Source of the DNA: Serratia liquefaciens
GTDB taxonomy: Bacteria > Pseudomonadota > Gammaproteobacteria > Enterobacterales > Enterobacteriaceae
Direction of reading: 5' to 3'
DNA length: 64,000 nt
Assembly (NCBI RefSeq): GCF_027594825.1
Contig: NZ_CP088930.1
Location: forward strand, 2,603,019-2,667,018
Shown piece after piece: positions 58,978 to 64,000 of the stretch; the stretch's first letter is position 1, and each line of letters begins with the position of its first letter. Made by a program: the position numbers and the translations under genes. The notes beneath the pieces are model-generated. The model did not search any database. It was not told where the DNA came from and saw only the letters and a program-made list of their open reading frames with translations.

Positions 58978-61479
58978 ATGAGTGATTATTCTATGACGTC
59001 ATTACTGACACGGAAAAAAATACCCCTTACCGTCATTCTATCTTTCCTCTGGGTGCATTCGGCTTTTTCCGCCACGGAATTCAATACCGACGTATTGGAT
59101 ATTGGCGATCGCAGCAAAGTGGATTTATCGCGTTTTTCCGACGCCGATTACGTCATGCCCGGCGCCTATCTGCTGGATATCAAAATCAACCAGAAAACCT
59201 TGCCGCAGCGCAGCATTCAATATTATCCGTCGCCGGATAAAAAGGATCGCTCTCGCGTCTGCCTGCCGCCGGATCTGGTCGAGAAAATGGCGCTGAAAGA
59301 AGACGTCCTCAAAAAAATTACGCTGTGGCACGACAACAGCTGCGCCGATATCAGCGGCATCAAAGGGGCGACCATCTCCGACCGCATCGGCGGCGGCGTA
59401 TTGGCCATCACCATCCCGCAGGCCTGGATGAAATATTCCGACCCGGACTGGACACCGCCGGAGCAGTGGGACGACGGCATTCCCGGACTGTTGCTGGACT
59501 ACAGCATCAGCGGCCAGGTCGGCAAGCAGAGCCACAATAACAATACCGCCGAAAACCTCAGCAGCTACGGGACGGTGGGAGCCAACCTGGGTGCCTGGCG
59601 CCTGCGCGCCGATTATCAGGCCAATTACAATCAGCAGGCCGGCGAGCGCGACAACAACTTCGACTGGAACCAGATCTACGCCTACCGCGCGCTGCCAATG
59701 CAGGCTGCCAAGCTGACGCTCGGTGAAATCTTTCTCGACTCGGGGGTCTTTGATTCTTACCGCTTTACCGGTCTGAATCTGGCCAGCGACGAGCGCATGC
59801 TGCCGCCAAACCTGCAGGGTTACGCGCCGGAAGTGCGCGGCATCGCCAAAAGCAACGCCAAGATCACCGTCTCGCAAGAAGGCCGTACGCTGTACGAAAC
59901 CACCGTTCCCGCCGGGCCGTTCGCCATTCAGGACCTCAACAGTTCGGTACGCGGCCGGTTAGACGTGAAGGTAGAAGAACAAGACGGCAGCGTCTCCACC
60001 TTCCAGGTCGACACCGCCACCATTCCTTATCTGACGCGTCCCGGCTATGTCCGCTACAACGTCGCGGTGGGCAAACCTTCGGCATACGATCACCGCACGC
60101 AAGGACCACTGTTTTCCGCCAGCGACTTCTCCTGGGGGCTGACCAGCGCCTGGTCGCTGTACGGCGGAGCCCTGCTCGGCGGCGATTACAACGCCTGGGC
60201 GCTCGGCCTGGGTCGCGATCTTAACGTGTTCGGCGCCATGTCGGTGGACGTGACGCAGTCCATCGCCCGTTTGCCCAATGAACCCACCGCCAGCGGCATG
60301 TCGTTCAAGGTCAACTACGCCAAGCGTTTCGATGAGCTCAACAGCCAGATCACCTTCGCCGGCTACCGCTTCTCACAGCGCAAGTTCATGAACATGTCGC
60401 AGTATTTGCAAGAGCGTTACAACGACTACGACGAACGCTACAACGGCCGCCAAAAAGAGCTGTACACCATTACCGCCAGCAAAACCTTTATGGCGGAAGA
60501 CAGCGCCAAGGCGATCACCGCTTACCTGACCTATTCGCACCAAACCTATTGGGATGCCAGGGCGCAGGATCGTTACGGGTTATCCGCCAGCAAACTGTTC
60601 AACGTCGGCAATGTCAGCAACGTTACCGCCTCGCTGTCGGCCTACCGTACCACCTATCACGGCCGCACCGATGACAGCGTGATGCTGAACTTCAGCATAC
60701 CGATTGGCGATCGCCGTCGACTGGGTTACTCACTGCAAACCAGCAACAGCGACGTGACGCAGATGGCGTCTTACAACGACTATACCGACCCGAACAACAC
60801 CTGGCAGGTCAGCGGCGGCTTTAACCAGTCCGGCAAATCGCTGGCCCGTGGCTACTACAGCCATAACGCCTCGTTCGGATCGCTCAACGCCAGCGCCTCT
60901 TACCAGCAGGACAGCTATTCGTCGATCGGCGGGACCTTCCGCAGCGGCATTACCGCCACCCGACACGGCATAGCCGCCCACCAGAACTCCAGCAACGGCG
61001 GCAGCCGGATGATGTTGGACACCGACGGCATCGCCGGGGTGCCGATCAACAACGGCCGCGCCTACAGCAACCGCTTCGGCCTGGCGGTGATCTCCGACAT
61101 CACCAGCTACTACAACACCGACACCCGCATCGACGTCAATACCCTGGCCGACGACGTGGAGGCCACCCGAGCGGTGGTGCAGGGCACGCTGACCGAGGGC
61201 GCCATCGGTTACCGCCACTTTGATGTGGTGAAAGGCAGCAAGCTGTTGGCCACCATCAAACTTGCCGACGGCAGCGAACCGCCGTTCGGCGCCACCGTGC
61301 TGAGCGAAAAAGGCCGCGAGGTGGCGGTCGTGAACGACGGCGGCTCGGTCTACCTGACCGGCGTACAGCCGCAAGAGCAGCTGGACGTCGCCTGGGAAGG
61401 CCAACGCCAGTGCCGCATTGTTATACCGGGCGCCGCCAAGCCGCTGGACCAGCTACTGCTGCCGTGCGCCAAACTGTAA
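58978..61479 (+). CDS. Fimbrial outer-membrane usher
   Basis: 833 residues, FimD/PapC family. A signal peptide ends near SAFSA; the N-terminal chaperone-binding domain follows (FNTDVLDIG, then DVKINQ-like strands). The 24-strand barrel includes GLNLASDERMLPPNLQGYAP and PGYVRYNVAVGKPS, with the plug domain between (VPAGPFAIQDL). The C-terminal domain has the cysteine pair in RQCRIVIPG and LLPCAKL. It secretes and assembles pilins. The start at 58978 is in-frame with a second ATG at 58993; the leader fits either. Confidence 0.94.
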   Translation: MSDYSMTSLLTRKKIPLTVILSFLWVHSAFSATEFNTDVLDIGDRSKVDLSRFSDADYVMPGAYLLDIKINQKTLPQRSIQYYPSPDKKDRSRVCLPPDLVEKMALKEDVLKKITLWHDNSCADISGIKGATISDRIGGGVLAITIPQAWMKYSDPDWTPPEQWDDGIPGLLLDYSISGQVGKQSHNNNTAENLSSYGTVGANLGAWRLRADYQANYNQQAGERDNNFDWNQIYAYRALPMQAAKLTLGEIFLDSGVFDSYRFTGLNLASDERMLPPNLQGYAPEVRGIAKSNAKITVSQEGRTLYETTVPAGPFAIQDLNSSVRGRLDVKVEEQDGSVSTFQVDTATIPYLTRPGYVRYNVAVGKPSAYDHRTQGPLFSASDFSWGLTSAWSLYGGALLGGDYNAWALGLGRDLNVFGAMSVDVTQSIARLPNEPTASGMSFKVNYAKRFDELNSQITFAGYRFSQRKFMNMSQYLQERYNDYDERYNGRQKELYTITASKTFMAEDSAKAITAYLTYSHQTYWDARAQDRYGLSASKLFNVGNVSNVTASLSAYRTTYHGRTDDSVMLNFSIPIGDRRRLGYSLQTSNSDVTQMASYNDYTDPNNTWQVSGGFNQSGKSLARGYYSHNASFGSLNASASYQQDSYSSIGGTFRSGITATRHGIAAHQNSSNGGSRMMLDTDGIAGVPINNGRAYSNRFGLAVISDITSYYNTDTRIDVNTLADDVEATRAVVQGTLTEGAIGYRHFDVVKGSKLLATIKLADGSEPPFGATVLSEKGREVAVVNDGGSVYLTGVQPQEQLDVAWEGQRQCRIVIPGAAKPLDQLLLPCAKL

Positions 61480-61498
61480 TCCGTAACGCAGAGAATTG

Positions 61499-62254
61499 AT
61501 GATTATGAACAACTTTCCGTTAGCAAAAATGGCCGCACTGGGCCTGGCTTTGACCGCTGCAGTACCGGCCGCCAACGCAGCGATATCGCTGGATCGTACC
61601 CGCGCCGTTTACCTCAGCGACGCGAAATCCATCAGCCTGAATATCGTCAACGAAAACAAGGAGCTGCCTTTCCTGGCGCAGTCCTGGCTGGAAAACGAGC
61701 AGCACCAGAAAATCACCTCGCCGCTGGTGGTGTTGCCGCCGTTGCAACGGGTCGAGGCCAGCGAGCGCAGCGTCGTGCGCATCACCAAGACCCCGGAGGC
61801 CGACCGTTTACCTCAAGATCGCGAATCGGTGTTCTATTTCAACCTGCGTGAAATTCCGCCGAAAAGCAGCAAAACCAATGTGATGCAGTTGGCGCTGCAA
61901 ACCCAAATCAAACTGTTTTACCGGCCAAAGGCCATCGTCGCGCCGAAAGGCGAAGTGTGGCAGGAAAAGCTGGTGTTTCGTAAAAGCACCGGCGGTTTCA
62001 CCGTTGAAAACCCTACGCCGTTTTACATCACCCTGACCGGCATGACCCGCCAAACGCAGAAACAGGGCGGCGGCGCGCTGGGCGACTTCCAGCCGGTGAT
62101 GCTGAAACCGAAATCGAGCGAAACCGTTAAAGTGCGCGACAACGGCCTCAACAGCTTTGTCGTTACCTATATCAATGACTACGGCGGTCACCCGGAACTG
62201 CGCTTCGCCTGTAACGGCAGCGTGTGCAACGCCGTGCCCGAGACCAAAAAATAA
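61499..62254 (+). CDS. Periplasmic fimbrial chaperone (PapD/FimC family)
   Basis: About 251 residues. A signal peptide ends near ANAA, then ISLDRTRAVYLSD with the conserved cleft arginine and QIKLFYRPKAI with the cleft lysine. The short F1-G1 loop (LVVLPPLQRVEASER) makes it an FGS-type chaperone, which assembles rod pili. It caps pilins by donor-strand complementation and delivers them to the usher. Starts at 61499 and 61505 are both possible. It lies 20 bp after the usher gene. Confidence 0.92.
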   Translation: MIMNNFPLAKMAALGLALTAAVPAANAAISLDRTRAVYLSDAKSISLNIVNENKELPFLAQSWLENEQHQKITSPLVVLPPLQRVEASERSVVRITKTPEADRLPQDRESVFYFNLREIPPKSSKTNVMQLALQTQIKLFYRPKAIVAPKGEVWQEKLVFRKSTGGFTVENPTPFYITLTGMTRQTQKQGGGALGDFQPVMLKPKSSETVKVRDNGLNSFVVTYINDYGGHPELRFACNGSVCNAVPETKK

Positions 62255-62265
62255 GGAGATTCCGC

Positions 62266-62880
62266 ATGGCTGAATTCACCGGCGGCCGCCTGCGGCCCCT
62301 GCTGATCGCCGCGCTGCTGGTTAGCGGCAGCGCGACGGCGGCAACGCCATTGGGCGTGATCCAAGGCACCACCGGCACCGTCAGCTTTCATGGCGGCCTG
62401 CTCAGCTCCCCGTGCAGCCTGACGCCGGACAGCCAGGATCAGTCGATTGATTTGGGCGATGTTAACGCGCGCGACTTCCAAAATGCCGGCGATCAGAGTA
62501 CGCCGGTGCGTTTTCGCCTCTCGTTCCGCAACTGCCTGCTGGGGGCCAAAGCCTTGGCGGATAACCCGGCCGGGCAGCGCAACGGCGATGCCGGGCAGCT
62601 CTACTTGCAGGGTGAGCAGGCCGCCACGCTGGTGTTTCTCGGCGAAAGCGACATCAACAACCCCGATCTGCTGAAACTGAACGGCGGCGTACAGGGCATC
62701 GGCCTGCGTTTGAAGGATCAGCAGGGCCATGCGCTGTCGCTCAACCAGCAGAGCCGGCCTTACATTCTGCAGCCCGGCAGCAATACGCTGTGGTTCAGCG
62801 CCAGCGTGGAGTCCACGCAGCGAGCGGTGATGGCGGCCGGTTTTTCCGGCGTGGCGCACATTCAGGTGATTTACCTGTGA
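62266..62880 (+). CDS. Minor fimbrial subunit
   Basis: 204 residues. Signal peptide ending near ATA (residue 26), cysteines at 50 and 90, and the end HIQVIYL. A pilin-fold subunit, probably a tip adaptor or minor rod component (MrpE/PapK-like position). The ATG at 62266 has an AAGGAG site just after the chaperone stop; the frame itself is open from 62224. Confidence 0.87.
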   Translation: MAEFTGGRLRPLLIAALLVSGSATAATPLGVIQGTTGTVSFHGGLLSSPCSLTPDSQDQSIDLGDVNARDFQNAGDQSTPVRFRLSFRNCLLGAKALADNPAGQRNGDAGQLYLQGEQAATLVFLGESDINNPDLLKLNGGVQGIGLRLKDQQGHALSLNQQSRPYILQPGSNTLWFSASVESTQRAVMAAGFSGVAHIQVIYL

Positions 62881-62894
62881 GGTTCACAAACGCG

Positions 62895-63899
62895 ATGAAA
62901 AAAACCTACCTTAACTCCTGCCTGCCGCTGGCACTGGCGCTGACGGCTCCGGCCGTCTGGGCCAACGGCTACGTGACGCCGGACGGCGGGGCAAAACAGT
63001 TTTATATCGACCTGAATGAAACCAACATTACAAATACCGTCGGTTTCACCAAATTGTTTCCCTATAATCTGGGCGGTACTTATACCGGTAAGGTCTATTG
63101 CGACACTCCCATTCCCCTCAGCCCGCATTTTTATAAATCGGATTCGGCTTTGCCGCCTTCCGACTACGGTAACGGCTATTTAAAACTGAATGATTTTCTG
63201 GACCTAAAAGCCGAGGTTTGGATCGCCGGCAATAAAAATGCCTATATCACCGTGCCGTTTTATAACGAGTCCAATCTGCTCAACCAGCACTCCTGTAAAC
63301 CACCTTATTTACAGGTCAATAACTATGGCAGTGGTTCCAAAGGCAAAATCACCTTCCGGGTGCGCAAAAAAATCATCAACGGCGTACAGATCAACGACCG
63401 GCAGATCATCGAGATGTATGGCCGTTTAGGATCAACCGACGCCGGTTTCGGCCCCAACCCGATGGCGCAGGTCTTTATTCAGTCCGCCATTCTCTACGTG
63501 CCGGATAAATGCGTGGTGAACGAAGGCCAACTGATCAACGTCGAGTTCGGCGAAATCGGCGGCAGCAACCTGAACGGTGCCAGCTACCCGCAAAGCATCC
63601 CGGTGCGCTTCCAATGTGAAGGCGGCAGCTTCGAGGACGGCACGCTGAATATCAAACTGGCGGTCTCCGGCACCCCGGCGCCCTTCACCAATAACGCATT
63701 TAAAACCGATAAAACCGACCTCGGTATCGAGATCAAACATAACGGCCAGTTGGTGATCCCGAATGAATTTTACCCGGTGCCGAATATCGGTAACGGCGGT
63801 AGCTGGAACCTGGTTGCCGCGCCGTTGGCCAACGGCGGTAAAGAAATCGCGGAAGGGGAATTCAACGCCTCTGCCACCATTGTGGCGGCCTTCGAGTAA
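62895..63899 (+). CDS. Large two-domain fimbrial subunit, possible adhesin
   Basis: 334 residues, about twice a plain pilin. After a signal peptide (cleavage near WANG, residue 23) comes an N-terminal domain (to about 185) with a cysteine pair (VYCDTP and NQHSCKPP), and a C-terminal pilin domain with another pair (PDKCVVNEG and RFQCEGG) ending ATIVAAFE. Two-domain subunits of this kind are often tip adhesins, but it lies before another subunit gene, so it may be a large adaptor. The receptor is unknown. The preferred ATG is at 62895, 14 bp after the preceding gene. Confidence 0.8.
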   Translation: MKKTYLNSCLPLALALTAPAVWANGYVTPDGGAKQFYIDLNETNITNTVGFTKLFPYNLGGTYTGKVYCDTPIPLSPHFYKSDSALPPSDYGNGYLKLNDFLDLKAEVWIAGNKNAYITVPFYNESNLLNQHSCKPPYLQVNNYGSGSKGKITFRVRKKIINGVQINDRQIIEMYGRLGSTDAGFGPNPMAQVFIQSAILYVPDKCVVNEGQLINVEFGEIGGSNLNGASYPQSIPVRFQCEGGSFEDGTLNIKLAVSGTPAPFTNNAFKTDKTDLGIEIKHNGQLVIPNEFYPVPNIGNGGSWNLVAAPLANGGKEIAEGEFNASATIVAAFE

Positions 63900-63917
63900 T
63901 TCAGGGAGAAACAGACG

Positions 63918-64000
63918 ATGCGTTTACGCGCTTTAGCGATGCTCAGTTGCACGCCGCTACTCTTTTCGGCACTGCCGACGCTGGCGGACACCGAGCTGGT
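63918..64000 (+). CDS. Next fimbrial gene (5' end only)
   Basis: The first 27 codons are visible: a signal peptide MRLRALAMLSCTPLLFSALP followed by TLADTELV. A GGGAGAAA ribosome site precedes the ATG. The exported start and position in the operon suggest another fimbrial subunit or an adhesin; the rest lies beyond the right edge. Confidence 0.7.
   Translation, partial: MRLRALAMLSCTPLLFSALPTLADTEL

Overview
The window looks like a chromosomal segment of a Serratia-type member of the Enterobacterales. This is inferred from protein similarity recalled from E. coli, gene order and GC-rich codon use; no database search was run. About the first 38 kb follows the E. coli order bioH-gntX-nfuA / malQ-malP-malT / glp / glgPACXB / asd-yhgN / gntK-gntR / yhhW-ryhB-yhhY. 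There are local differences: a complete L-ascorbate (ula) locus sits between malT and glpE, glpEGR runs in the same direction as glpD, and gntT occupies the place of gntU next to gntK rather than lying between nfuA and malQ.

Layout: 1-1855 holds bioH (partial), gntX and nfuA. 1941-9703 is the maltodextrin unit (malQ, malP, and divergent malT with MalT-box-like sites). 9729-10277 encodes a GNAT acetyltransferase. 10375-17147 is the ascorbate regulon (ulaABCDEF divergent from ulaG-ulaR). 17232-21132 is glycerol-3-phosphate metabolism (glpE, glpG, glpR, glpD). 21177-30769 is the glycogen operon glgBXCAP. 31266-36613 carries asd, yhgN and gluconate uptake (gntK, gntT, gntR). 36745-38345 carries yhhW, a clear RyhB small RNA with a Fur box, and yhhY.

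From 38342 on the content is accessory. It starts with an exported-looking P1/DmpA-family peptidase. A complete myo-inositol catabolic locus follows (iolDGHE leftward, iolC and iolR rightward, iolB and mmsA/iolA leftward, iolT and iolI rightward). Then come the fetAB exporter, a tight three-gene unit (lipoprotein, divergent FKBP-like protein, PapI/FaeA-like regulator), and, divergent from it, a chaperone-usher fimbrial operon that runs off the right end.

How the parts fit: the first half is carbon storage and sugar-acid metabolism under local regulators (MalT, UlaR, GlpR, GntR), each with candidate operators visible nearby. The inositol locus has its own RpiR-type regulator and a recurring ATTTCAT/ATGAAAT motif near its promoters. 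The least familiar part is the lipoprotein-FKBP-PapI-like unit beside the fimbrial operon. A small family of GC-rich double-hairpin repeats lies in three intergenic gaps. I saw no tRNA, rRNA, insertion sequence, prophage or CRISPR array.
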